From assembly GCF_000425445.1 (NCBI RefSeq), contig NZ_AUDL01000012.1, positions 1 through 64,000 on the forward strand: 64,000 nt of DNA. The letters run 5' to 3'. The position numbers and the translations under genes are program-made. Under the pieces are notes generated by a model. That model did no database searches. It was not told the DNA's origin and saw only the letters and a list, made by a program, of their open reading frames with translations. This DNA comes from Flavobacterium denitrificans DSM 15936 (GTDB taxonomy: Bacteria > Bacteroidota > Bacteroidia > Flavobacteriales > Flavobacteriaceae). This document shows positions 10,001 to 18,929 of this stretch, piece after piece. The first letter of the stretch is position 1, and each line of letters opens with the position of its first letter.

Positions 10001-12425
10001 GTATAGTGTATCGGATATTTATGCTATTGCTGTTCGGCCTGAAAATACTGTAACTGCTGCTGCTTCATCGCCAGTTTTATGTATTAATACTTTAATGACT
10101 GATATTACGCATACAACAACTGGTGCGACAGGTATCGGAACTCCTTCTGGTTTGCCTTTGGGAGTAACTGCAACTTGGGCTTCAAATACAATTACGATTA
10201 GTGGTACTCCAACCAATTCCGGAACATTTAATTATACTATACCTATTACTGGTGGTTGCGGAACCTATAATGCAACCGGAACTATTGTAGTAAATTTAAA
10301 TACTGTAGGAGTGGCATCTGAGTCTCCAACAGTTTGTAACCATACTCTAATGCCAAACATTACTCATGCAACAACTGGAGCGACTGGAATTGGTGCAACT
10401 TCGGGTTTGCCTGCAGGCATAACAGCTAGTTGGGCTTCGAACACAATTACTATCAGCGGAACTCCAACGAGTACGGGAACTTTTAACTATTCTATACCGT
10501 TGACTGGAGGCTGTGGAACAGTAAATGCAACTGGAACGATTACTGTTAATCCTTTGCCTGCTACCCCAACTGTGGGAACTATTATTCAGCCTACTTGTGT
10601 TAATCCAAAAGGAAGCATAGAACTAAATGGCTTGCTTTCGGCAGTAAATTGGACTATTACACAAACAGGAACGATTTCTCAAGTTTATAATTCGTCAGGA
10701 ACAAGTTTTACAATTCCGGATTTAATTCCGGGAACATATAGTTTTATTATTAATGAAGGTCCAAATTGTCCATCATCAGCAACTATAAATATTGAAATTA
10801 AAACGCCAGTAACGAATATCTGGAGTGGTAGTAGTTGGTCAAATGGAAGTCCTGTTGCTACAGATATACTTGAATTTGCGGCTGATTATCAATCAACAGG
10901 TGATTTAAGTGGATGTTCCTGTAAAGTCGATGCAGGAAAAAAAGTAGTCATAAATTCAGGGCATACTTTGGTAATTGAAAATCAGGTTGTTGTTGAATCT
11001 GCTACTGGTGCATCATTGACATTTGAAGATAGCGCTAGTCTAATACAATCAAGTAATGTGGTTAATACAGGTAATATAATTTACAAACGCAATAGTGTTC
11101 CTATTCGTCAAGCTGATTATGTATATTGGTCAACACCTGTAAAACCTCAAAAATTAATTGATGTGTCACCATTAACAAAAAGTGATATGTTTTTTAGTTA
11201 CAACGGTTCACAGTGGGTTCGCATGACACCATCAACAGTAATGATTGTTGGGAAAGGTTATATTATTCGCGGACCTGAAACTTTTTCAAATACTGTGCGA
11301 GGTGCATTTACAGCTACATTTATTGGTGTACCTAATAATGGTGATATTATTGGTGAAGTAGTAAGTTCAGGTAAAAGTTATCTAATAGGGAATCCATATC
11401 CTTCTGCTTTAGATGCAGATGATTTTATAAACGCTAATAATGTTTTAGAAGGAACTCTTTATTTCTGGACACATAATACCCCTGTTGTTTTAGGTGGTGC
11501 ATACGAATATTCAACGGATGACTATGCTACTTACAATTTGAGTGGCGGTGTTGGAACAGCCGCCGCTTCCGGTAATAAAGCGCCAGGTAATAATGCCAGT
11601 ATTCCGAGTGGTCAAATTGCCGCTGGACAATCATTTTTTTCAAAAACTGTTGGTTCGGGAACGATCATATTCAATAATTTAATGCGAAATGGAGGAAATA
11701 ATAACAGTCAGTTTTTTAAACCTAAAAAAGCTTCAAAAACAAATGGTCTTGAAAAGCATCGTATTTGGCTAAACATGACTAACGAAAATGGAGCTTTCAA
11801 ACAATTGATGGTCGGTTATATTCAAGGAGCGAGCAATGATTTCGAAAAAAAATATGATGGGGAGAGTCTTGACGGAAATAAATATCTCGATTTTTATAGT
11901 GTAAATAATGAAAAACATCTTGTAATTCAAGGCCGCGGACTTCCTTTTTCAGATATTGATTTTGTTCCATTAGGATATAGAACTACCATCGCGGGCGAAT
12001 TTATTATTTCAATAGGTCAGGCTGATGGGAATATGAGCAAACAAGCAATTTATTTGGAAGATAAGTTAACTGGAAAAATTCATGATTTACGCGAAAGCGA
12101 TTATAAATTCAATACTGAAGTAGGAACTTTTACAAATCGTTTCGTACTGCGTTATACAAATAAATCTTTAAGTACTGCAGATATTGTAAATACAGAAAGC
12201 AAAGTTTTAATTACTGTAAAAGATAAAATAATAAAAATCACTTCAACAACTGAAATGCTTGAAAAAGTTTACATTTTTGATGTTTCAGGAAAATTGCTTT
12301 TTGAGAAATTCAATATTAGCGAAAAAGAATTACAGATCACAAATCTTCAGTCATCAAATCAAGTTTTGCTCATAAAAATTGGCCTGGAAAATAAAAGTCT
12401 AATAAATTCAAAAGTGATTTTTTAA
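7080..12425 (+). CDS. Giant secreted protein: glycine-rich N-terminus, fibronectin III and Ig-like repeats, T9SS type C module
   Basis: 1781 residues from the ATG at 7080. This start is preferred over an in-frame start at 7005 because it is followed directly by a signal peptide (MKKTLLISVLVCLPVFLLAQ). A glycine-rich domain follows (AWGAGGAGG, residues about 25-235), homologous to the N-terminus of the gene at 12897. Next come four fibronectin III-like repeats of about 97 residues (roughly 8115-9260; motif TYYYRVKAKNGC) and several Ig/PKD-like repeats. One Ig-like pair repeats with an 85-residue period at about 10066 and 10321 (ATGIG--SGLP, TITISGTPT). From residue about 1245 (NIWSGSSWSNG) it carries the shared C-terminal module, ending in a type C signal (KVYIFDVSGKLLFEK). 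It is predicted to be a T9SS-exported surface protein; an adhesin role is inferred. Confidence 0.88.
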   Translation: MKKTLLISVLVCLPVFLLAQTTATFTLGGTQTFVSPAGVTSINVQAWGAGGAGGSSSNPGFGGARGGSGGGGGAFASANGLTITSGETLTINVGVGGKGAASQNGGFGGSSGISGYSILAEGGRGGLLNNGSLVLGGTAGLDVNSIGTTRTSGTDGGRGEFGFTDDTGSITSSGAGGNGANGGGLGGAGIGTAFTSSVGNVGTAPGGGGSGGRSSFLTGARRGGDGGDGKVTITYNCPTYSLASTTASAVNVCSGDASEITLTGSLPIGLYSVSYEIQGVAQTPATMQVTTAGTGSFIATGFTTVGNRTIKITSLSSGSSSVASENCVSPINQYNLATVRVNSSGTAPVATAGTGATCNQITANWQAVAGTLYYELDVSTVSNFSTFLTGYNALNVGNVLTYNITGLTSGITYYYRVRAFNGNCVSANSNTITYATAVVPGKVTSSTGAAGICTEFIARWATLTGATSYLLDVSTTSTFNAGTFVSGYNAVDVGNVTSYDVVGLTRNTTYYYRVKAKNGCGVSATYSDVQNITTSNAVPGDVTSMLANNIYCNSFNARWNSTTQATSYLLDVSTSSTFTSYLPGYQSLDVGTVNGYVVTGLSGGTQYYYRLKAMNGCGISINYSATQTVTTLSTPPTAPTLSISSALCSQISVAWTAPSGTLSYTVQMSTSSAFPATTATQTVSGLTTNNYTFTGLTSGQTYYFRVYAKNGCSVGDGTVSATVTRATDNPATAPTIDDFGASLTFCETDGINLSSSTAPPGYSYLWSTGATSQTIFVSAAGSYTVQFTKAGGCNSAVSAAKVITIQDLPTAIIPNNSTTICSNGSVTVSGASASNGTIKWTFSGGSGTLTGDTTPTPTYTPTVGGAARTIILTMTVTSNNTCAPQIATAKYTINIQAAPTATITGSKIICSNGSATVGAGEANAANGTVLWTHDGLGTLSNNTTLTPTYTAVAGDAGKQVTLTMTVTASGCATPYSVSDIYAIAVRPENTVTAAASSPVLCINTLMTDITHTTTGATGIGTPSGLPLGVTATWASNTITISGTPTNSGTFNYTIPITGGCGTYNATGTIVVNLNTVGVASESPTVCNHTLMPNITHATTGATGIGATSGLPAGITASWASNTITISGTPTSTGTFNYSIPLTGGCGTVNATGTITVNPLPATPTVGTIIQPTCVNPKGSIELNGLLSAVNWTITQTGTISQVYNSSGTSFTIPDLIPGTYSFIINEGPNCPSSATINIEIKTPVTNIWSGSSWSNGSPVATDILEFAADYQSTGDLSGCSCKVDAGKKVVINSGHTLVIENQVVVESATGASLTFEDSASLIQSSNVVNTGNIIYKRNSVPIRQADYVYWSTPVKPQKLIDVSPLTKSDMFFSYNGSQWVRMTPSTVMIVGKGYIIRGPETFSNTVRGAFTATFIGVPNNGDIIGEVVSSGKSYLIGNPYPSALDADDFINANNVLEGTLYFWTHNTPVVLGGAYEYSTDDYATYNLSGGVGTAAASGNKAPGNNASIPSGQIAAGQSFFSKTVGSGTIIFNNLMRNGGNNNSQFFKPKKASKTNGLEKHRIWLNMTNENGAFKQLMVGYIQGASNDFEKKYDGESLDGNKYLDFYSVNNEKHLVIQGRGLPFSDIDFVPLGYRTTIAGEFIISIGQADGNMSKQAIYLEDKLTGKIHDLRESDYKFNTEVGTFTNRFVLRYTNKSLSTADIVNTESKVLITVKDKIIKITSTTEMLEKVYIFDVSGKLLFEKFNISEKELQITNLQSSNQVLLIKIGLENKSLINSKVIF

Positions 12426-12452
12426 GATTTTAAAAGACCTTAATTATTCCTT

Positions 12453-12487
12453 AAAAACCATTCCGTTATTGGAATGGTTTTTTTATG
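12453..12487 (+). terminator. Rho-independent terminator after the fibronectin III protein gene
   Basis: The stem AACCATTCC / GGAATGGTT has a six-base loop and is flanked by an A run on the left and a T run on the right. It sits about 28 bases after the stop codon. Confidence 0.85.
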
Positions 12488-12896
12488 TTTTACGAAGAAT
12501 GTTCTGAAGGAAATTTTCCTATTAACATTTTTTTTCTTTTTTAAATATTTTAATAAATAAGAATCTTGAAATGTTAAAGTGTTGATTTCTAAGTTAAAAT
12601 TTTTTACATATTGTAAATAAAATCGTACCTTGTTGTTGTTTTTATTCGACAAACAACATAAAAGCCCGTTATATTACATTTTTTGATTGACTCTACAGAA
12701 AACGAATCAAGTTTTTTATTTGCCAAAATTTGATATTACCTAAACGCTTCGTTTAAAAACATAAGCACGCAGCTTATTGTTTTTGAATTTGATGTATCTG
12801 TTAGTATTCAATATTATACACATATTCAACCGCGAGGTGTTTAAAAATTGGAGATGATTCTTGTTCTTGAATTTTTAATTTCTAAAATACCACAGT
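12488..12896. other. AT-rich non-coding gap with a small palindrome
   Basis: About 410 bases without a credible gene. The only clear structure is the palindrome TAAACG-CTT-CGTTTA at 12741-12755, a possible protein-binding site or small hairpin of unknown role. The leader ends in ACAGTATG, like that of the gene at 7080. I see no clean promoter match. Confidence 0.45.
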
Positions 12897-15800
12897 ATGG
12901 AAAAAAAAATACTTAACACACCGCTTTTTTTTCAATTTTTGATTTATTTAAAATGGCAAAAAAGACCTGTTTGGGTAAAAGAAATGCAATTATGTTGCCT
13001 ATTGTTTTTCTTTTATAGCTCATTGTGGGCACAGCCACCGCATACTTATTTATCAGATGGTACTTTATTTGTGCCCGCTGGAATTACATCAATGGATGTT
13101 GAGGCATGGGGTGCAGGTGGTTCGGGCGGAGGAGCAAGAGGATCAATATTGGATGGACGAAGCGGCGGCGGCGGCGGCGGCGGTGCTTATGTAAAGGGAA
13201 AAATTACAACGGTACCAGGAGCAACATTAGCAATAAAAGTTGCAGGTACTACCGCTATTGGAGCCTCTGGCGGAAACGCTACTATCACAGGGTATGAAAC
13301 CATTCTTTTTGCTGCTGGAGGAAAGGCCGGTACTGAAAATAATGCTGGAGGAACTCCTGCAGGAGGTAAAGGAGGATTAGATACTAACTCATATGGTTCT
13401 ATAACTAAAATTTCAGGCACAGATGGAGGGCCTGGAAATACGGGTGTCATAGCATTATTGCAAAATTCTGGCGCAGGAGGTACAGGAGGTGGTGCTGGTG
13501 GCGGTGCTGGTGGTGCAGGTATTCAAAGTGTGGTTTTAGGAAATGAACCGGGTAAAAACGGATCAGCTCCAGGCGGAGGTGGAGGCGGCGCTATGAACTC
13601 CTTACTAGGTTTGATATTGGGCGGACCGCAAGCTGGAGGAACAGGCGGTTCTGGTCAGATGATTGTGAGTTATACATGCCCATCCTATAATATTACGGGA
13701 GTATCGGCTTCTGCTGGATGTACTACAGTAGGAAATTCAACGATTTTACTTACTTCTTCTGAAACATCCTTGCCGGTTGGGGTTTATACCGTAACGTATA
13801 ATCTCACAAATCCAGTAAGTAACGGACTAACAACGACAATGAGCGTAACTAATGCTGGTTCAGGAAGTTTTGTGTTGTCAGGTTTTAGCACTGCGGTGAC
13901 TAGAGGTATTACAATTACTAAATTAACATCTGGAGCTTGTTTTGCAGATATAACTTCAAATAATACTTCGAATATTGTGATTTCTCCACCATCGAGTGGT
14001 GGAACAGTTAACGGAGGAACTACAATTTGTAGTGGTTCAACAAGTGGCGTATTGACCTTGACAGGCAATACGGGGACAGTTTTGAATTGGGAATCATCCG
14101 TTAGTCCATTTTCTGTGTGGACTCCAATCGGAAATTCAGCTAGCACAACATACACTTCCGGGGTGCTGACGCAAACGACTCAATTTAGAGCAGTTGTCCA
14201 AAATGGTGGTTGTGTCTCGGCAAATTCTGTTGCCGCGACTGTAACGGTTAATGCAATTCCTTCCCCAACTTTTTCCGCTCAACCTGCTTCAACAGTTTGT
14301 ATTAATACTGATGTTACCTACACGACTCAGCCATCCCAAACTGATTATGTTTGGACCGTTCCTGGAGTTGCAGGAACAGATTACAATATTGTTTCAGGAG
14401 CTATTTCATCTGCCAGTAATTCAGTAACATTGCAATGGTTGACTAGTGGAGATAAAACGGTTTTAGTAAAATATTCTTCAAATGGATGTCCAGCAATCAC
14501 AAATGCTAGTAATTCAACGACCGTAATACAAACAGAACGCGGTGTTGTAAATGGAGGTTTGCATATTTGTCAAGGAAGTCCAAGTCCGCTACTGACTTTA
14601 AATAATTATGTCGGTACAATTATTAGATGGGAATATGCAGAAGCGATTCCTTATGTTTGGCAACCAATTGCTCATACGGGAAGTACTTATCAACCTGGCG
14701 TATTATTAACGAGCACAAGCTATAGGGCAGTTGTGAAAAATGGAATTTGTTCTGAAGAATTGGCAATAGAGACAAGAATCGATGTGGATTCTAATCCCCC
14801 GGCACCAAATATTTTGAGTTTTACGCAACCAACATGTACTATACCAACAGGAAGTATCGTGTTAGATGGATTATCTGGAACAGGAGATATTTTACAATCA
14901 GACGGAACTGCGATTACACATCATCCGTATTCAGGAAATTCAATAACCATTTCAGGATTAATTCCCGGAAAGTACAAATTTGCAGTTGATAATAACTGTT
15001 TAATAACTTATTCTGCTGAAATTACGATACAAGCAAATATATGGAACGGAACAAGTTGGTCGTACGGAACTTCGCCAACAATTGATAATCTAGTAGATTT
15101 TCAAGAAGACTATAATTTAGGCACCGATATAAATGCTTGTTCTTGTACGATTAGCAATGGTGCAGCTGTCACAATCCAGCACGGAAAAACGTTAAATGTT
15201 ATAAACGGAGTTCATGTTAATAATGGAACTTTAACTTTTGCCGATGGAGCAAGTTTGTTGCAAACGAATCCTGATAATAATTTAAATACCGGAACAATTA
15301 TTTATAAACGAAATAGCCAACCTATTCGGCAAGCAGACTACGTTTATTGGTCTTCTCCAGTAAAAGGTCAAAAGTTGGTAAATGTTTCTCCTTTAACAGC
15401 TGAGGATAAGTATTTTAGTTATAATGGCACAAAATGGGTGATGGAATCTAAAAATAATGTGATGAATATTGGCAAAGGCTATATCATACGTGGGCCAGAA
15501 ACTTTTTCTAATATTAATAGATTTCCATTTGCAACTGCTTTTATAGGCGTTCCAAATAATGGAGATATTATTGGTGAAACTCTTGGTGCTGAGAAGCCTT
15601 ACTTAATAGGTAATCCTTACCCCTCGGCTTTACATGCAGATGATTTTATAAATGGAAATTCGTTTATTGAAGGAACCCTTTATTTCTGGACACACAACAC
15701 GCCCGTAGTTTTGGGCGGCGCGTATGAATATTCAACAGACGATTATGCAACCTATAACTTAACGGGAGGAACTGGTACTGGAACAATGGCGCCATCAGGA

Positions 15801-16649
15801 ATTAATCCAGGAAACAATAACAGTGCGCCAAGTGGAGATATCGCAGCTGGACAATCCTTTTTTGTAAAAACTGCTGCATCAGGAACGATTGTTTTTAATA
15901 ATTTAATGAGAAGAGGAGGCAATACAAATTCCCAATTTTTTAAGTTAAGTAAAGGGGAGAAGGAATCAGAAATTGAAAAAAACCGAATCTGGTTAAATAT
16001 GACGAATACCGAAGGTGCTTATAAACAGTTGTTAGTAGGATATATTCAAGGTGCAACTGATGAATATGACAGAAGATATGATGGGACTACTTTTGACGGA
16101 AATAAATTTCTTGATTTTTATAGCATAAACAATGAGCATAAACTAGCAATACAAGGGCGTGCTTTGCCTTTTAATACTTCAGATGCAGTGCCTTTAGGAT
16201 ATCGTACTACAATAGCAGGTGAATTTACTATTTCTATACATCAAGTAGATGGCTCACTGGTATTGCAATCAATTTATTTAGAAGATAAGAAACTGAATAA
16301 GATTCACAATCTTCGAACAGGGAATTACACATTTACAACTGAAATTGGAACTTTTACTGATCGCTTCGTGCTTCGTTATACAGACAAATCTTTAGGCATT
16401 GATGAGGTTAAAGATGCTGATAATATCGTTCTAGTTGCATCAAAACTAAATGAGATGAAAGTAATATCTACTAAAGAAGCAATTAGTCAGGTCGCTGTTT
16501 TTGATCTTTCTGGTAGATTGCTTTTTGAGAAGAAAAATATTAACGCAACTGAATTGCAAATACTGAATTTCCGCTCTGCAAACCAGGTTTTACTGGTAAA
16601 AGTGACTTTGGAGAATGGAAGCACTACAACAAAAAAGGTAGCATTTTAA
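12897..16649 (+). CDS. Large secreted glycine-rich, Ig-like repeat protein with T9SS type C module
   Basis: A 1250-residue protein. The ATG at 12897 gives an unusually long charged lead; an ATG at 12984 (MQLCCLLFFFYSSLWAQ) gives a compact signal peptide and may be the true start. The glycine-rich region (VEAWGAGGSGGG, residues about 60-260) is homologous to that of the preceding gene and includes a run of seven glycines encoded by a GGC repeat. Ig-like segments follow (GGTVNGGTTICSGS, GVVNGGLHICQGS). The shared module begins at about residue 713 (NIWNGTSWSYG) with [23 protein letters not shown] and [10 protein letters not shown], and ends in a type C T9SS signal (VAVFDLSGRLLFEK, TTTKKVAF). 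It is last of the four tandem paralogues and faces a convergent gene across a shared terminator. Confidence 0.86.
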   Translation: MEKKILNTPLFFQFLIYLKWQKRPVWVKEMQLCCLLFFFYSSLWAQPPHTYLSDGTLFVPAGITSMDVEAWGAGGSGGGARGSILDGRSGGGGGGGAYVKGKITTVPGATLAIKVAGTTAIGASGGNATITGYETILFAAGGKAGTENNAGGTPAGGKGGLDTNSYGSITKISGTDGGPGNTGVIALLQNSGAGGTGGGAGGGAGGAGIQSVVLGNEPGKNGSAPGGGGGGAMNSLLGLILGGPQAGGTGGSGQMIVSYTCPSYNITGVSASAGCTTVGNSTILLTSSETSLPVGVYTVTYNLTNPVSNGLTTTMSVTNAGSGSFVLSGFSTAVTRGITITKLTSGACFADITSNNTSNIVISPPSSGGTVNGGTTICSGSTSGVLTLTGNTGTVLNWESSVSPFSVWTPIGNSASTTYTSGVLTQTTQFRAVVQNGGCVSANSVAATVTVNAIPSPTFSAQPASTVCINTDVTYTTQPSQTDYVWTVPGVAGTDYNIVSGAISSASNSVTLQWLTSGDKTVLVKYSSNGCPAITNASNSTTVIQTERGVVNGGLHICQGSPSPLLTLNNYVGTIIRWEYAEAIPYVWQPIAHTGSTYQPGVLLTSTSYRAVVKNGICSEELAIETRIDVDSNPPAPNILSFTQPTCTIPTGSIVLDGLSGTGDILQSDGTAITHHPYSGNSITISGLIPGKYKFAVDNNCLITYSAEITIQANIWNGTSWSYGTSPTIDNLVDFQEDYNLGTDINACSCTISNGAAVTIQHGKTLNVINGVHVNNGTLTFADGASLLQTNPDNNLNTGTIIYKRNSQPIRQADYVYWSSPVKGQKLVNVSPLTAEDKYFSYNGTKWVMESKNNVMNIGKGYIIRGPETFSNINRFPFATAFIGVPNNGDIIGETLGAEKPYLIGNPYPSALHADDFINGNSFIEGTLYFWTHNTPVVLGGAYEYSTDDYATYNLTGGTGTGTMAPSGINPGNNNSAPSGDIAAGQSFFVKTAASGTIVFNNLMRRGGNTNSQFFKLSKGEKESEIEKNRIWLNMTNTEGAYKQLLVGYIQGATDEYDRRYDGTTFDGNKFLDFYSINNEHKLAIQGRALPFNTSDAVPLGYRTTIAGEFTISIHQVDGSLVLQSIYLEDKKLNKIHNLRTGNYTFTTEIGTFTDRFVLRYTDKSLGIDEVKDADNIVLVASKLNEMKVISTKEAISQVAVFDLSGRLLFEKKNINATELQILNFRSANQVLLVKVTLENGSTTTKKVAF
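13162..13183 (+). repeat. GGC trinucleotide repeat inside a glycine-rich coding region
   Basis: Six successive GGC codons plus a GGT encode seven glycines at about residues 90-96 of the secreted protein. In a genome this AT-rich, an uninterrupted GC trinucleotide tract stands out. Being a 3-base unit, slippage would change length without a frameshift. Confidence 0.9.
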
Positions 16650-16666
16650 AAACAAGAGAAATAAAA

Positions 16667-16702
16667 AAAGCAGTTAAAGATTTTCATTTTAACTGCTTTT
16701 CT
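16667..16702. terminator. Bidirectional terminator between convergent genes
   Basis: The perfect arms AGCAGTTAAA (16669-16678) and TTTAACTGCT (16688-16697) have an A run before and a T-rich run after, so the hairpin can serve the + strand secreted protein gene and the - strand cupin-like gene. Confidence 0.85.
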
Positions 16703-16720
16703 TTGATTTCTAAATATAGT

Positions 16721-17587
16721 CTAGGCACTCTTCCGAAGATTTTCATGCGTATTGGTGATTGCTTTTTTATTCTTGTAATCAATCCATTTTTGGCCTTTTA
16801 GCTTTCGCATCAAAATATCAAAATGCCGCATGATAAAAACATTGTATGCCGCTTTTGATAAATTGCCGATGCTTTGAGGAAAAGAACGAAGACTCATCGA
16901 AAATCCGGGAGTTAGGTATTTCATATAATGCCAATATCCTTCAGGCATATAAAGCATCTCTCCATGTTTGAGATTGGTAATGTAGCCTTCAGCATTTTTT
17001 AGAGCTGGAAATTTTTCATAATCTGGATTATCAAAATCAATGTCTTCTCTTGAAATCAATGCGTGAGGCACTTTGTACATGAATTTTGATTGATTTGGTG
17101 GAAAAATCATACATTGTTTTTCACCATGAAAATGAAAATGCAAAATGTTCGAATAATCGATATCAAAATGCATGAAGACTTTTGAGTTTTCTCCCCCAAA
17201 AAACAGCATTGGCATTTGTTTGACTAATCGCAAGCCAATTTCAGGCCATTTAAAGTCATTATTCAAAACGGGAACCTCTTTCATAAAATTGTAAAGAAAG
17301 ATGCGATAATTAGTAGGTTCTGATTCTAAAAGCGCTATATAGTCGCTCATTTTCATTTTCAAATGTGCTTCATTAAAGCCGTCTTTATGATTTACTGGTC
17401 TGTCATCATACAATGGTACTGTAATGTCGCCTGCGATTTCTCTTATATAGGATAATTTCCATTTATGATAAGCGGGCCAATCTTCAGTCAATTCCTCAAT
17501 AACAACAGGAATTTGTTTTTTGACATATTGGGAAATAAAATCAGCTTTTGAGATTTTTTTTACCCTTTCGATTTGTTTTAACTTCAT
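16721..17587 (-). CDS. Cupin-like (cupin_8/JmjC-type) Fe(II)/2-oxoglutarate-dependent oxygenase
   Basis: 288 residues. The N-terminal part (FISQYVKKQIPVVIEELTEDWPA) is typical of cupin_8/JmjC-like proteins. The metal-binding triad is visible: H140 and D142 in MHFDIDYSN, and H220 in MPEGYWHYM. FHFHGEKQCMIFPP is a conserved core strand region. Family members are Fe(II)/2-oxoglutarate hydroxylases acting on proteins or small molecules; the substrate here cannot be read from sequence. No signal peptide, so cytosolic. It lies downstream of bioB on the same strand, but a terminator stands between them, so it is probably transcribed separately. Confidence 0.8.
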   Translation of the reverse strand: MKLKQIERVKKISKADFISQYVKKQIPVVIEELTEDWPAYHKWKLSYIREIAGDITVPLYDDRPVNHKDGFNEAHLKMKMSDYIALLESEPTNYRIFLYNFMKEVPVLNNDFKWPEIGLRLVKQMPMLFFGGENSKVFMHFDIDYSNILHFHFHGEKQCMIFPPNQSKFMYKVPHALISREDIDFDNPDYEKFPALKNAEGYITNLKHGEMLYMPEGYWHYMKYLTPGFSMSLRSFPQSIGNLSKAAYNVFIMRHFDILMRKLKGQKWIDYKNKKAITNTHENLRKSA

Positions 17588-17594
17588 CTTATTA

Positions 17595-17636
17595 AATAAA
17601 AAAATTGCTTATAACTCTGTGTTATAAGCAATTTAA
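17595..17636 (-). terminator. Rho-independent terminator downstream of bioB
   Basis: The perfect 14-bp arms AAATTGCTTATAAC (17602-17615) and GTTATAAGCAATTT (17621-17634) are followed on the - strand by a T run, between bioB and the cupin-like gene. Confidence 0.85.
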
Positions 17637-17668
17637 AAATATTTGTCGAAAAAGATGAACTCTATTGC

Positions 17669-18757
17669 TTAAATTTTTGATTTAATCGAATGTTCAACAT
17701 TTCTTTCAATTGTATGTCCTGGTCTTGACCATTTAGGTTTTTCGCCTAATGGTGCAAATTGTGAATCAGCAGCTTCAACTGTTTTTGGTTGTGAAACTTT
17801 TGTAAAAGGTTTTTGTGGATTCAATCCTAAAAGTTCAAACATTTTCATGTCTTCGTGAACATCAGGGTTTGGAGTTGTAAGCAATTTATCTCCAGCAAAA
17901 ATTGAGTTTGCTCCAGCAAAAAAGCACATTGCTTGTCCTTCACGACTCATGTTTGTTCTTCCTGCTGATAAACGAACTTGAGTATCTGGCATTACAATTC
18001 TTGTAGTAGCAACCATTCGGATCATTTCCCAAATTTCAACTGGTTTTTCATCTTCCATCGGAGTACCTTCAACGGCAACCAATGCATTAATTGGCACTGA
18101 TTCTGGTTGCGGATTTAAAGTAGAAAGCGCTACAAGCATTCCTGCTCTGTCTTCGATGCTTTCGCCCATTCCAATAATTCCACCGCTACATACGGTAACA
18201 TTTGTTTTACGAACATTTTCGATGGTTTCTAAACGGTCTTCAAAAGCACGTGTTGAAATAACATCTTTATAATAATCTTCAGAAGTATCTAAATTATGGT
18301 TGTAAGCATATAAACCTGCTTCTGCTAAACGCTGTGCTTGGTTTTCAGTTATCATACCTAGCGTACAGCAAACTTCCATATCAAGTTTATTGATGGTACG
18401 AACCATTTCTAAAACCTGATCAAATTCTTCACCATCTTTTACGTTTCTCCATGCAGCTCCCATGCAAACACGAGATGATCCGCTTGATTTTGCACGCAAA
18501 GCTTGAGCTTTAACTTGGCTTACGCTCATTAAGTCATTTCCTTCAACGCCTGTGTTGTAACGTGCTGCTTGAGGGCAGTAACCACAGTCTTCTGGACATC
18601 CTCCAGTTTTGATAGATAATAAAGTCGATACCTGAACTACATTCGGATCGTGGTTTTTCCTGTGAATGGTTGCAGCTTCATACAGAAGATCCATTATAGG
18701 CTTATTATATATGGCGATTATCTCGTCTTTAGTCCAATTGTGTTTTGTAATGCTCAT
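17669..18757 (-). CDS. bioB: Biotin synthase
   Basis: 362 residues. This radical SAM enzyme inserts sulfur into dethiobiotin, the last step of biotin synthesis. The 4Fe-4S motif CxxxCxxC is seen as C54-C58-C61 in GGCPEDCGYCPQ. Other BioB signatures follow: RVCMGAAWR, EVCCTLGM, YNHNLDTS, CSGGIIGMGE and RLSAGRTNMS, the last carrying the Arg ligand of the second cluster. Length is slightly over the usual because of a C-terminal tail. It is a stand-alone gene here; the rest of the biotin pathway is not in the window. A good promoter match lies just upstream. Confidence 0.97.
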   Translation of the reverse strand: MSITKHNWTKDEIIAIYNKPIMDLLYEAATIHRKNHDPNVVQVSTLLSIKTGGCPEDCGYCPQAARYNTGVEGNDLMSVSQVKAQALRAKSSGSSRVCMGAAWRNVKDGEEFDQVLEMVRTINKLDMEVCCTLGMITENQAQRLAEAGLYAYNHNLDTSEDYYKDVISTRAFEDRLETIENVRKTNVTVCSGGIIGMGESIEDRAGMLVALSTLNPQPESVPINALVAVEGTPMEDEKPVEIWEMIRMVATTRIVMPDTQVRLSAGRTNMSREGQAMCFFAGANSIFAGDKLLTTPNPDVHEDMKMFELLGLNPQKPFTKVSQPKTVEAADSQFAPLGEKPKWSRPGHTIERNVEHSIKSKI

Positions 18758-18779
18758 TGATACATTGTTTTTGAAGTCT

Positions 18780-18810
18780 CAAAAGTAGTTAAATTGTTCT
18801 AATCAACCAA
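18780..18810 (-). promoter_or_regulatory. Predicted bioB promoter
   Basis: On the - strand, TACTTTTG (18780-18787) matches the Bacteroidota -7 element TAnnTTTG exactly. A TTG at 18808-18810 is 20 bases upstream, matching the -33 element spacing. The leader to the bioB ATG would be about 20 bases. Confidence 0.65.
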
Positions 18811-18851
18811 TGAAGTGTTTTGTAAATGAATATTTGACAGCTATTTTCAAA

Positions 18852-18902
18852 AAAGAAACACTCTAAAATCATAAAAATGTATCATTCTATGATTTTAGAG
18901 TG
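18852..18902 (-). terminator. Terminator of the small membrane protein gene
   Basis: The perfect 14-bp arms CACTCTAAAATCAT (18859-18872) and ATGATTTTAGAGTG (18889-18902) are followed on the - strand by a T-rich run. It lies just past the stop of the gene at 18930-19367 and before the bioB promoter. Confidence 0.8.
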
Positions 18903-18929
18903 CTAAATGTTATTTTTTATTTTGAAATG

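Noticed and set aside
13106..13297. Arg-rich open frame in another + frame inside the glycine-rich region
   Set aside because: A frame-shifted reading of glycine codons in a clearly real gene.
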